Assembly (NCBI RefSeq): GCF_040807025.1
Contig: NC_090945.1
Span: 71,869,088-71,933,087 of the forward strand
Source: Struthio camelus
Lineage: Eukaryota > Chordata > Aves > Struthioniformes > Struthionidae
Direction of reading: 5' to 3'
DNA: 64,000 nt
A program made the position numbers and the translations under genes. Of this stretch, positions 51,615-62,121 are shown piece by piece. The notes below the pieces were generated by a model. The model made no database searches. It had not been told where the DNA came from and saw nothing but the letters and a program-made list of their open reading frames with translations. Positions within the stretch are counted from its first letter, which is position 1. The number at the start of each line of letters is the position of its first letter.

Positions 51615-51700
51615 CAGAGACTCTGATCTAATGTACACTTTGAGAATGAGGCCTCACAGCGGTGCATAGCCCCATGATTTTAGTGAGTGACTGTGAGGAT
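51615..51700. repeat. Probable ancient sauropsid repeat relic
   Basis: GATCTAATGTACACTTTGAG (51,625-51,644) followed by GAATGAGGCCTCACAGC and CATGATTTTAGTGAGTGAC has the texture of the old 'taactccattgattttagtggag' family of amniote repeats. Diverged, with no clear ends. Confidence 0.35.
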
Positions 51701-51958
51701 GCATGTCTCAGTCTGTATGTCTTGCATTTTAAAATAAAAGGATCTGATGACTAAAGGTGAATCCTGTCTGGCTATGAAATAGCATTTGAATTTGAAAAGA
51801 ACAACATTTAGTGGTGAGCATCAGCAAAGCTTTCAGACTCTGTGACAGCTACAAGGATCTTCAAATGTTTAAGAAAGTTGAAAGTACTTACAGAAAGCCT
51901 AAGTAATCATGAAAACAACTTTAATGAGGTTAACCTCAGGGCATACAGTTTCCTCCCT

Positions 51959-51979
51959 CCCCCCCCCCCCCCCCCCCCC
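51959..51979. repeat. Poly(C) tract, 21 bases
   Basis: An unbroken run of 21 C, preceded by CCTCCCT and followed by GCCCC. It could form i-motif or G-quadruplex structure on paired strands. The length in the assembly may be unreliable because homopolymers of this kind are error-prone. Confidence 0.95.
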
Positions 51980-52350
51980 GCCCCTGCTGAGTGCTACTGA
52001 ACGGGTATTCTGCTTTAGGTGGACCACCATAATTGTTAAGGTAATTTGCTGAGATGATTTTTTACCATCTTGACCTGACAGTTACAATTAGAGGTGAGTT
52101 AAGATGGAAAATGGTCATAAATTGCCACCAAATACTGCTCCTGCCACAATTATTCACAGGCAATAAGGAAGACGGCTGCACCAATTAGAAAGATTTGTTA
52201 AAAAATTTGCTGAAATGTCACAAATGCTTCAGGTAAGTGAAAAGATGCTAAGGCAGGTGACTCTAATGATATGTAACAGTGAGATGAATCTGAACCTCGA
52301 TAAAGTAGAACCTACTGTGCTACAAATCTATTTTTATAATGGCCACGCAC

Positions 52351-52366
52351 TTTTTTTTTTTTTTTT
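52351..52366. repeat. Poly(T) tract, 16 bases
   Basis: A run of 16 T followed by CTTG. It is not attached to a recognisable retrocopy on the - strand, so it is treated as a simple homopolymer. Confidence 0.95.
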
Positions 52367-53184
52367 CTTGCTGGAGGTCAGAATATTTTAAATAGCTGAG
52401 AGGGGGAGTATATTTTCAGAAAAGAAGGTTGTTGAGCTGATATGTACTCATCAGAATGGGAGAAACGTGTGGAGTGTTCGGTGATAAGCTGCCAACAGTA
52501 GCTGTAATGCTACTACAGTGTAATAACAACACAAGTAAAAGCACTAAGACAGTGTAAGTTTCTTACATTGAAAAGTAAGCTGAAGCAAATAACTTTCCTC
52601 CACTGAAAGATCTGAGGTCAATATCTATCCTACGTAACTCTGGGCAGGTAACTGAGGCAGCTAGGTTAGGACAGTAGGCAATGTTGCCTCCTTCTTTTGT
52701 CAATCTAGTGGAGCAGCACCAAAAAGAAATTCCGATTGCTCTTACATTAGATGCATTACCTGGGATGAATCATTTTTTAGAGATAGAATCAGCTAATACC
52801 TAGATGACCTTTTTTTTCCTGCTCTCTTTACTGAGGTTTGAAAGAGTAAAAGCAATTATACTTCTAACTTGGCTTCCCAGCCTAATACCATATGGGGTGC
52901 ATGAAGCTTAGTGGAGAGGTACATGCATTGGCCAGGAATGGCCACAAAACCCCTCAGAACGGTCTCACCAAGCAGCTGGCATGGAACAATGCTATGAAAG
53001 CACAATGACTATCTTTAAAGAACAATTTCCTGCCTTGATTGGATATGCTGCTTTTGCAAATCTACCATTCCCATATTTCACTAAACCACACACTCTGCTG
53101 TGAGATAATAAACAATTCAGAGTACCACTCCCTTCTCCAACAAACTACAGCTGACAGAAAAATTTATCCAAAGCCAATGACTGT

Positions 53185-53222
53185 CTGTCCATGGACTTCA
53201 GTGGATTTGAGATCATGCCCAT
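53185..53222. repeat. Short ancient repeat relic
   Basis: CATGGACTTCAGTGGATTTG then AGATCATGCCC resembles the hallmark 'ccattgacttcagtgggctttggatcaggccc' piece found in ancient sauropsid repeats. Only this core remains. Confidence 0.4.
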
Positions 53223-55974
53223 AAAATCAGTTCTAAATCCTCATCTATCCAGCTATGGGTGCAGCAAAGACATAACTGATGTTCTTGAACACATAAATGC
53301 AAATAGGACTTCTCCCCCAGCATCCAACCTGTTTACTTGATAGGTGTTTGTTACTAGGCTTTGCTCATGTTCTATTTTAACATCACCCACCCATAAAATC
53401 ATGACTGACGCTTCTCTGCAAGAGAGGCTCTAGGTCTGGTAGCCAGCTTCAAATTTGGGTAATTACCTTCTGCCCCTGCAGTTTAAATAAGATATGTCAT
53501 TTGTCTTCATTACTTGCCCTAAAATTGCTGTTCCAATTTGCTGTGCTTTACTGCAATAGCTGCTGCATTTCACTGCAGAAGTAGCTGCTTTTAAGTGATA
53601 GGTGAGCTGATTTTAGAAAGATAGATAGCATGTATAAAATATTTTGAGATCCTTTGAAATGAGCAGTGCTCAGAATTATTTTTGATTTTTACAATCCTTG
53701 AGTATGTCAGGATAGTCACATTAAATACACTATTTGGCAGGTTTTATTTTTAAAGATTACCATATGGTATGTGTTCATCACCTAAGCTATCTCATAGAAC
53801 AATTCCATATGAGCGTATGATGTTAATTTTATTTGGGGCTGTCCTGAGATCATCATGCCAGGTTAATTAAAGCACTACAAAGAATTCTGCACAATGAACT
53901 GATACTAAAACAGAAGGAAGTGTCAGTTTTCAGTGAATAAAATAGCAATGCTAGGAGGTAATTATCTGCTGTTCGTAGCACAAAGAAATTAAGAATATTG
54001 CAGAGCTCTGGGGGAAAAAGAAAACAGAAAAAAATCAACAAAAACCAAACAGTCCAGGCCTGATAACAAAGATTAACTACTTGGGTAAATTTATTCCTAA
54101 CTTGACAGCACTGAACGTAATATTCAGAACATTGTCATATAACATGTCATAAGGAACAGCGGTATGTGAGTGAATAGGTATGGAAGTGTATTTCAGTCTG
54201 GATAATGTTTCTTACCTCATAAGTGTTGCCACTGATACCTTGAAATGTAAAACTGCTTTAACCCTTGTGGGTGTGATACGATCAATTCAAATAATGATGC
54301 ACGTAGAAGATGAATCCTATCTTTACTTTAAAAGTGTTTCTGCCAACATTCCTGAGCAAAGGTCCTTTGCACAGCCCTAGATTGGGCTCTCATTGTAATT
54401 CAGTGAGCCTAATTAGTCACTAGAGTGATTCAGTTTTATACTTGTATAATTCCATAAATTTGAATGCAGTCACATCCCTGGTAGCTGTAGTTATGCAGCG
54501 GTGAATAAAATGTCCCTCATTTAGTCAAAGACCATCAAAACTACAGCTGGACAAGAGATGTTTTTTCTACCTGCTTATATTTTTCTTAAAGTTAAATATA
54601 TTTTGTCCTGAATCAGGAAGAAACACAGTATCCTTAAAATGTTAAAAACAAAAAACATGCTGAAAAAGCAAAATCTTTTAAAATCAATAAAAAAGTTGAC
54701 GTTTCATTTTGACTATTTCAGCTGCTTCTAGTGATAATTAGCCTATATTCCTTAACAAGCAGTTTCGAAACGGAATATTGGAATTTTTCCTTTCAAAGAA
54801 GGCTAACCTGAATACTTATACTTTCTATTGCTACTGATGATACCCGTGTAGATGCTTCTGAAGAGAATGTTTTATTTCAACTCTTTTGCATTTGCTACAA
54901 GTGAGAGCACAAAATTCTGGAAAAGTGAAATCCTCATCGCTAGGAGAGCAGATCTAAACAAAAAGGCAATATAATTAACTTGCACTATGATGTCCCATGC
55001 TGCTCTGGAAGAAACAACAATCCCTGCAGGAGTGGGTGGAACTCAGCGAATACTGTCTCCTGCTATAGCATCCCTTGGTATGGCAGAGGCCAATTCCTAG
55101 CCTTGGGAATACTATGAGAGGGGAAATTTGCGGAGCAACTGGCCCTTATAACATCTATTTCCTCTTCCTCTCCCATATGCAATTTGGGTGACTTGGACCA
55201 TAGAATTCATTGACGCACATCATATAATACTCTGTGTTACAACCTAAAGTATGTTATCCCTATGCCGTGCTTCACAAGCTGTGCAATTCCCCATCTTGTG
55301 TTCCACTTCAAAAGTTTCAAGGCACAGGCAGCAACAGTGCTATTACATGTGGTGACACCAGGACAGCAAGCCAAGCACGTCAACAGCCCTGATCACAGCT
55401 GAAATCCTTGTGAGCACCCAGGGAAATCAGGATAGGGCTGCAAACATGAGAGCAGCCTGGACTGAATGTTGCTGGATGGGAACTTCATGCCCTCTTGTCC
55501 CATAATATACCAGAAAGGACAAAATATCCCCAGTGAAAACATCTTCATCTTTTTTCAAAGAACAAAGTACACTACTATATAACTTTTGCATCCTGATTTG
55601 CAGGCAGCTAAAGAGATTCAGCAAAAAAGTGGTCAGTCTTATACAGCAGCATGAATGGCACACCTTTTGTTTCTAAACAATTAAAACGCTTTTCAAAGAC
55701 TAGCTAATTTTATTTTTAAGAAGTAAAACCAACGTAAACTAAATGAAAATATTTTAAATAATTTTTTTGACCAGAAAGGGAAACAAATAACTTAAACTAT
55801 AAATTAATGATTCTTATGTTTTGGTCCGTTGTTGAAAATGTTCGTTTCAGACAGGAATACATCTGCTTGTGTGCATCATTAATTTTTTCATATATTTATG
55901 TAGGCACATATATGCATGTATTCATGAGTGGCTGTGCTGTGGCTGAGACTGTCTAAGAACATAAATGAGGCTAA

Positions 55975-56055
55975 TGATTTTTATTAGACCAATTGATACA
56001 GCTGGCAGAAAACAGGCAAGCTTTCAGGCTTATGAGCTCTGCTCCAGACCTGAAA
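55975..56055 (+). repeat. Ancient interspersed repeat relic
   Basis: TTTTTATTAGACCAATTGAT (55,978-55,997), then AAGCTTTCAGGCTTATGAGC and a CTGCTCCAGACCTGAA block follow the order of a known old sauropsid repeat ('tattagaccaa...', 'aagctttcgggctcacaagcc', 'cttcttcaggtctg'). I recognise the pattern but cannot give its catalogue name. Strand is arbitrary. Confidence 0.5.
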
Positions 56056-56261
56056 CAGAAGCAGCAGCCTGTGGCTGCAGATAATTGTACCAAGTTTAGC
56101 TCAATTATATTAAACAACTAGAAAATTCGAGAAAAAAGGTGGTGAGCACCTGAAGAGCTGAGTGGGAGGTTAACGTAAGGAAAAAGGATAATGTTGTTGC
56201 CCTCACAGGACAAATAGAGGCAGAGAGAGGGGGTAATTACCAGCCACGGAGCACAAAGAGG

Positions 56262-56957
56262 TTAGTTGGAGGTGGGATGCAAGGAAAACTGTACTTCCAT
56301 AAGACCAATACATACATAACCATGTGGGTGGCTGGCAGCAACATGTCTTTGATCGGTGAGCAAATACAGAGCTCTGTGTTCTTGAACTGAAGCACATAGG
56401 AGCCTCTTTTTACTTCTGTTAGATAATGAGGGCATTAAACATCTTTCAGTTTCATGATAGCTAAAACAATAGAAACTGCTACTAAAGGCATGAACTAGCA
56501 AAGGAAGGCCCAGCTTGGAGATGACTTTTCTTTCCTCTTGAGGCCCAAACACCAATTCATTCCACAATTTTCTGTGGGCTGCACGGTGAAGTGGATCTGG
56601 GAAGCAATCTGGGTTAAATATAATGCCAAACTGCAGATCAATTTGGCCATGCCGCTTTTCAAACCTTTCTAATAACAGGTAGGGCGGGAGGAGGAATAAA
56701 CAGTGAGGGACGGGGCAGTGAATGCTGGTGCTCCTGCTGCAAGACATGGTGTTTTGCTGGAGCTGGAGCCACTGACCCCATTGGGTGCTCATGGGTGCCA
56801 CGCGCCAGTGGCCAGGCACCAACCTGAGCTCCCCGCAAGGACGTGAGGTCATGATAGGAGGAATCAGAGGCAATGCTGGATTATACACACCTCTTCCATA
56901 GGCTTGTTTGCTTTTGACCTGGACCAGTTTATTGATCCCATTCACACCTTTTCCCAT
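56262..56957 (-). other. Long open reading frame of unknown status (231 codons)
   Basis: An uninterrupted ATG-started frame of 231 codons, long for such AT-rich DNA. The N-terminal half is in a GC-richer stretch (56,700-57,000) and the C-terminal half in ordinary AT-rich sequence. The predicted peptide starts MGKGVNGINKLVQVK, has a Cys/Pro/Leu-rich middle (HCLFLLPPYLLLERFEKRHG) and an aromatic- and serine-rich end. I see no domain, signal peptide or transposon motif. A 104-codon frame just upstream (57,256-56,942) overlaps its start by 16 bases in another frame, so a single frameshift would join them. It could be a chance ORF, part of a non-coding RNA, or a decayed gene or retrovirus piece; chance is the leading explanation. 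Confidence 0.2.
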
Positions 56958-57270
56958 CCCTCCCCAGGCAGCAGTATGGCATCGCTATGTGTAGAGCACA
57001 CGGTTTGGGAAGACGATGGTGAAGAGGCACTGAGCTTCACTGCACCATGCTGCCAGCAAAGCCCAACTGTGACACTGCCGTGACACCGAACAGGCACCAG
57101 GAGGCTTTCAAGGAGGGAGAGAAGGTCTGATAGTGTGGCCCACCATGAAACAGCTTTTCCTTCAGGTAAAGCATTTGCCCAGCAGACAAACCTGGAAACT
57201 GTGGACAAAGACAACCTCGTTCTTGTGTTTAGAGACAGAAGTGAAAACACTACCATGACAGGGAGGTTTA

Positions 57271-57290
57271 CTTACAATAACTTACAATAA
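57271..57290. repeat. 10-bp perfect tandem duplication
   Basis: CTTACAATAA occurs twice back to back. It lies immediately right of the GC-richer segment that holds the long - strand open frames. Confidence 0.9.
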
Positions 57291-58586
57291 AGTCATAATG
57301 ACCCATTTCCCTGACTGATCTCCCCCTAAAAGAAACTAGCTGGCGAGACTCTGAATCCTGCCTACTCATTTGGGCCAAGAGGCTCCAAGGCATATACAGC
57401 GATGATTGTTTTAATGAAGAAATATTTCAAGTTCAAATGTCACTGATATTTCTTAGCACTTGGATTAAATTCACTTGTAAGGGGCCTACTTTCAGTAAAA
57501 GGAATGGCCCCTTCTTTTACTTGAAGCAATACATAAGCACTTTGGGATATTCCAGCATCAAAATCAAGAGATGATTTTCATTCTCCCTTGAAGGGCAAGG
57601 TGTAAACATGTTCAATAGATTCATTATTTACAATGCTGCATCAAGCAGCAGATGCATTTGCTCTGGAAAAAGTAGTTAACAATAATTCACTCACTCTCAG
57701 TTGTGTAAAAAACATTAGGTAAAGGATGAAATGAGAATAATGCTTCTCCATATAGCACAGAAAGGAAGTATAGTTTAGATATCATTTTGTACCGCTACCC
57801 TAAGGAAAACATTTCCTCCTTCCAGCAGGCCTAAATTTAAATATTTTATACTAAACTATTATGAAATTTAAAATCTGACAGGGAAATGTGCTGTGCTACA
57901 CAAAATACCTTTATTCATGCCTAGGCACAGAAAGGGTAAGTGCTCACTCAGTGGAGCACGTGCAGCAGCGGAGAGGGTAGTGCCTGCATTACGTAACACT
58001 GAACATGAGACCATGTTGCAGTAATACGCCTGTAGGAAGGGAGATGAGGTTTAAACAGTACACTGGACACACTTCACAAAGAAATAACAGTGAGGACACA
58101 AGCCCAGGACTGCAATACTTGACTCAGTTCCCTGCTTTGTTAAAGACAACACAGTGTGTCACTTAGGACTCTCTCATACGCACTACAGCAACACTCATAT
58201 TTTAGATACCGTTCTGCTAGCTTAGAGGGTAATCCTAGGTGACCAGGTCTCCCTACGCAGCAGAATTATTCACCTAAATAACAGGATTCAGTGATGCCAA
58301 CATGCTAAGCAAAGAGCAACAACATGTCCACAGCTATGTCCTGTACCTCATTAGTCTGATAGGGGCACAGCAAAGGACGCTACGAAGACTAGAGGAATAC
58401 GAACACCTTAGATAAATATCAATCATCCCCAGTCACAGTCTTGATTCTTATTGTCTCTCTTTGGCTTCTGCAGAGGCACAGGAGAGCAGAAGTAGAATAC
58501 AGCATCAATTAGGTGACTGACAGTCATCTCCCAGTGAAACACACATTGGTCAACACATATACATATATAAACATACATATCAGATA

Positions 58587-58735
58587 GAGTATTTTCCCCA
58601 TACACATATATGTAGGGGAAAATATGCTATGAAATTCTGTAGGGAGTATTTTCCCTCACATATACCTGTACATTTCCTATATATATACATATACACATAT
58701 ATGTATGGGAAAATATGCTGTGCAATTTTGTTAGG
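58587..58735. repeat. Duplicated hairpin-forming AT microsatellite block
   Basis: A block around ACACATATATGTA is flanked by TATTTTCCCC on the left and GGGGAAAATA on the right, so it can fold back on itself. The right half plus about 25 bases (58,602-58,644) recurs at 58,693-58,735 with few changes (period 91), and the left arm AGTATTTTCCC recurs at 58,645. The spacer between is TA-rich. It looks like a microsatellite that seeded inverted and direct duplication. Confidence 0.8.
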
Positions 58736-58945
58736 TGATGCAATTTCCAAAGCACAACATGATCCACAGAGCCTCCCTCCACTCAGTCACCCCGCTAATA
58801 TAAGTACAGTTAGGATGAAAGACTTGATTCAGAAAAAACTCTTAATCATAAACCTCATTCCCTCTCTGTTCAAGGCATATGCTGATTTTGAAGCCTGAGG
58901 AAAGTGCTGTTTCGAGCATAGATGTTTTAGTCCTAATCAGGATTT

Positions 58946-58970
58946 AAAAAAACAAAAAAACAAAAAAACC
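58946..58970. repeat. A-rich octamer repeat (AAAAAAAC)n
   Basis: Three tandem copies of a 7A+C unit followed by CCCC. A simple repeat; no element was seen ending here. Confidence 0.9.
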
Positions 58971-59594
58971 CCCTTGCATTTTCTTTATTTTTTCACAGCT
59001 TTCTTTAACAAAACTGTTTCTCATCTGTGGATTTTTCTCTTGAAAAGGCAAGTTTTGCCCAGTAGTCACACACGCACTTAAAAATATAGTTACAAGAGAG
59101 TTGCATTTTTTTCCCCAACGGCTTTTAATTCTGTAGCAACATTCATTTCCTTTAGCTTCTTTTTCTTATTCATCCTTGTACTCACCTGCTCATCTATAAA
59201 GTTCTGTATCTTGCTTTTCCTTTCTATGCTCAGATTTTCACCAGAGAAACAGAGAAGATTTCCATGATTTAATTTAACATTTTAGTAAAGTGCTTCTAAC
59301 AATGTTCATACTGTAGTTAGTGTGTGTACCAATGATAACATTTGCAATGATTACTTTACTGACAAGTAATATAAAAGGGAAGGAAACTAACGGCAATGCT
59401 TTCTCAAGGAATGAGAAATTTTTGTGAATTATAAATATAAAGAGAAAGGCGGAAAGAAATAAGCTTCAGCAATTAACAGGAAAATTAATGCCAAGCTTTT
59501 ACAGATGGCTGCAGCTGTATTACTTAACATGCATGTCAGCTGTAGAAGAATATTTAAAAGAGGAGATTCAGCTCTACAGAAAAAATGACAAAGC

Positions 59595-59680
59595 TTTCCA
59601 AATGGACCAAATTCAACACTGGAGTAAAACACTGAAGTCAGTGGAGTTACAAAAATACTAAATTTCACACCTTGTGCCAT
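59595..59680. repeat. Ancient interspersed repeat relic
   Basis: CCAAATTCAACACTGGAGTA (59,607-59,626), AACACTGAAGTCAGTGGAGT and a weak TTTCACACC block match the 'aaattc..tggtgtaaa..gaagtcaatggagttac' signature of an ancient amniote repeat. Diverged, with unclear ends. Confidence 0.45.
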
Positions 59681-62014
59681 AAGTTTTTTAATACTTGTCC
59701 TAAAATAAAATCGAAGGGGAGATACTTGCTCTCTACAGTCATGTTGTTATTACAGAGAGGCTAAAAATAACCTATTAAAATGAATGTTAAAGTAAGTTAA
59801 AGTGATTTCCTTTCATATCTGTGTATCGCTCTAGATACAAAAGCATCACATGACATTTCAATAAGAAGAAATTCTCACAATGAAATTTGTAGACTTTGAT
59901 ACCTATATTCATTGCATTGTTTATTTCCATCTATAGGGAAACGCAGTGATTATGGTATTACATTGAGCATGAGTTTAAAAATGAAAGCATAATCTTTATT
60001 AGCATGGAAGTCATATTTGAACTATATTCGGATCACCAAAAAGCCCACTGCTGAAAAGCCATGCTGTGCTTCTGAGAGGTGAAGACAGAAATCCAGAATA
60101 ACTCACTGGTATACATGAGATCTCAGTGCATTACCACTCTGTGAGTACAGGTAGTGTAAAAAGGCATCTGTAAGCTGTAGTATTATAATAGCTAAATATT
60201 TCTCACAATATATTTTTGATACCTCATATGGCATAAAACATTTCTGATTTTCTTTCCCAAGCATAAGCCGACACATGTTCCAATGGCATAATAAATGGAT
60301 ATACTTTTCTTATATCAGAAAGCCAATTATTGATATGTTTCATATTGATCTTCTACTTACTCAGATTAATATTCAAGATTCTAAAAAGCAGAAAACTGTT
60401 GAAAATTAATGATAAAACTACAAGGGAGCTTAGAATGTTCTACCTTGCAAGAGAAGCAGGAACACACAGAAAACTGTTACCAAGATTTTCATAAAACTAA
60501 GGTAACATTTCCAGAAGCTTCTAGATGTCTTAGGCTTTGAAGTCCCATTTTCCAAGATGACTTTCATTAACTACACAAAGAGATTTTACTGAGTCTCAGT
60601 TTCAAGAGTCTTGCATCTATACTGCAAGACAACTGCTCTCTGCAGAACGGAGAATCTCTGCAATGAGATTCTCTGCTTGCCGAGCCCAGGGGCTTGATTG
60701 AATGACCCGGTTCAATCCATGCCAGGCTGCTGTCACAGCAAATCAGACTGTATGAGGGATAGTAACCACACAGGTCTCATCTTGAAATTGCAATCAGGAG
60801 GAAGCCATGTCATAAGGGAGTACAGAGTGAAAGGAGCTGGCATTTCATTTGCCATTTACACCTCAAGCCTCTAAGAATTTTACTTTACTTTGATTTTCAT
60901 CCTCCTCAGTAAGACAAATCACACGCTTTAAGTTAAACATGTGGCACATTTTTGGAGGAATGGAACCTGAAAGAGGAGTGATTAGAGGTGGGAACATCTG
61001 AAGGGCTGAACTAGTGTTAGGGTAGTCCCCTCACTTGCTCTGGAGGGTGCCTCCTCCTTTTGGGAACATTGACCCAGCTGGCATCTTCCCTCATTCAAGA
61101 AGACAGACGACTGTCCCTGCAACTACTGCACAAGTGCAACTGGTTTGGTGTGATTCTTGGACAGACATGGGCCTCAGCACAAACACACTGCTCTTTTGTT
61201 CTCAGACTAGGTCCAGCATTTCCACATTTGGCTCAGTAAATGCTTACAGGTCATGGGTCAAGGATGAGGCTAACCAAGGTGACAACGGCTTTATGTTGAC
61301 AGGACAACTCTTTCCAGTATTTACCATTAGGAGACCAGTGTTATCAGATGAGACTTTTTGTCCACTTTGAGAAGTTTTCCAACACTGTTAGAGTTCTAGC
61401 ATCATACATATACAGGTGCACACGCACGTACAAACATATTAATACATTTTTTAAAAGACGTAAACACATGTGCATGTGCATAAATTTCCAGGGATGGAAA
61501 GGCCATTTCAATAAGATATGAAGATCTCTATGATCACATCACTGTCCTTAACACACATTGGGTTTTTATATTCTTAAACGTCCCATATTCAAAATATAAT
61601 CTTTTACCTATTCCATGTTAAGTGCCTAAAGAAGTTTAAAAGATCAGCTATACATATCCTGCTAACAAGATGTGTATCACTTAGAGCAGGTAACTCAGCA
61701 CATCCAGATTATTTTATAAGCATTTTAGTTAGCTGCTCATGACTATCCCTATCAGCTTCTCAGACATTACAGTGCTCTCATCATAAGCATATTCCAGTAA
61801 GAATTTGCCTCCATTACTATTTAAATAAAAGGAGGGAGAGGAATTAAACAGAAGCGGGATAGGGGCGAGAGAAAGGATAAATATCATTCTGGCAGAAGTC
61901 TAGCACAACATATAGCAGTCTCTGAAGCGGATATCCTCGTTTTTTCACAGAAACTACACTTTTTTCCTACCTGATTAGGTTCTTGGCAGCACTGGAAATA
62001 AAGGCAACTTCTGC

Positions 62015-62121
62015 AGAACTTCAAGACTAGACTAAAAAGGTGCAATTAATTTCCTTGGAAGTTGGACTAGATGACCTTCTGAGGTCCTTTCTGACCTGAA
62101 TTTTCCTATGATCCTATGACC
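62015..62121 (+). mobile_element. CR1 LINE 3'-end scrap with TCCTATGA-type tail
   Basis: Contains GTTGGACTAGATGACCTTC (62,062-62,080), CTGAGGTCCTTTCTGACCTG, then two degraded terminal octamers CCTATGAT and CCTATGAC (62,105-62,120). The tail repeat differs from the ATTCTGTG tail of the 15.7 kb copy, so it represents a different, probably older, CR1 subfamily. The left boundary is approximate; the 'CAAGACTAGACT' stretch just upstream fits the usual CR1 3' region. Confidence 0.85.

Larger units (their letters stand above)
48839..62014. other. Non-coding DNA, possibly an intron of the - strand candidate gene
   Basis: If the exon at 48,710-48,823 is real, this stretch is upstream of it on the - strand and would be intron. 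I looked for partner exons with a - strand donor and found none convincing: the best donor-like site (CACTTATGAG|GTAAGA, junction near 54,215) has an in-frame stop about 15 codons upstream and no pyrimidine tract. Ancient repeat relics, the poly(C) and poly(T) tracts, the hairpin repeat at 58.6 kb and the long open frame at 56.3-57.0 kb all lie here. Confidence 0.5.

Noticed and set aside
54180..54380. Possible upstream exon with donor GAG|GTAAGA on the - strand near 54,215
   Set aside because: An in-frame stop lies about 15 codons before the donor and there is no pyrimidine tract for an acceptor, so it is not a credible partner of the 48.7 kb exon.
60690..60730. GACCCGGTTCAATCCATGCC resembling a tRNA T-arm
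   Set aside because: No matching D-arm, anticodon stem or acceptor stem around it, so no tRNA gene.
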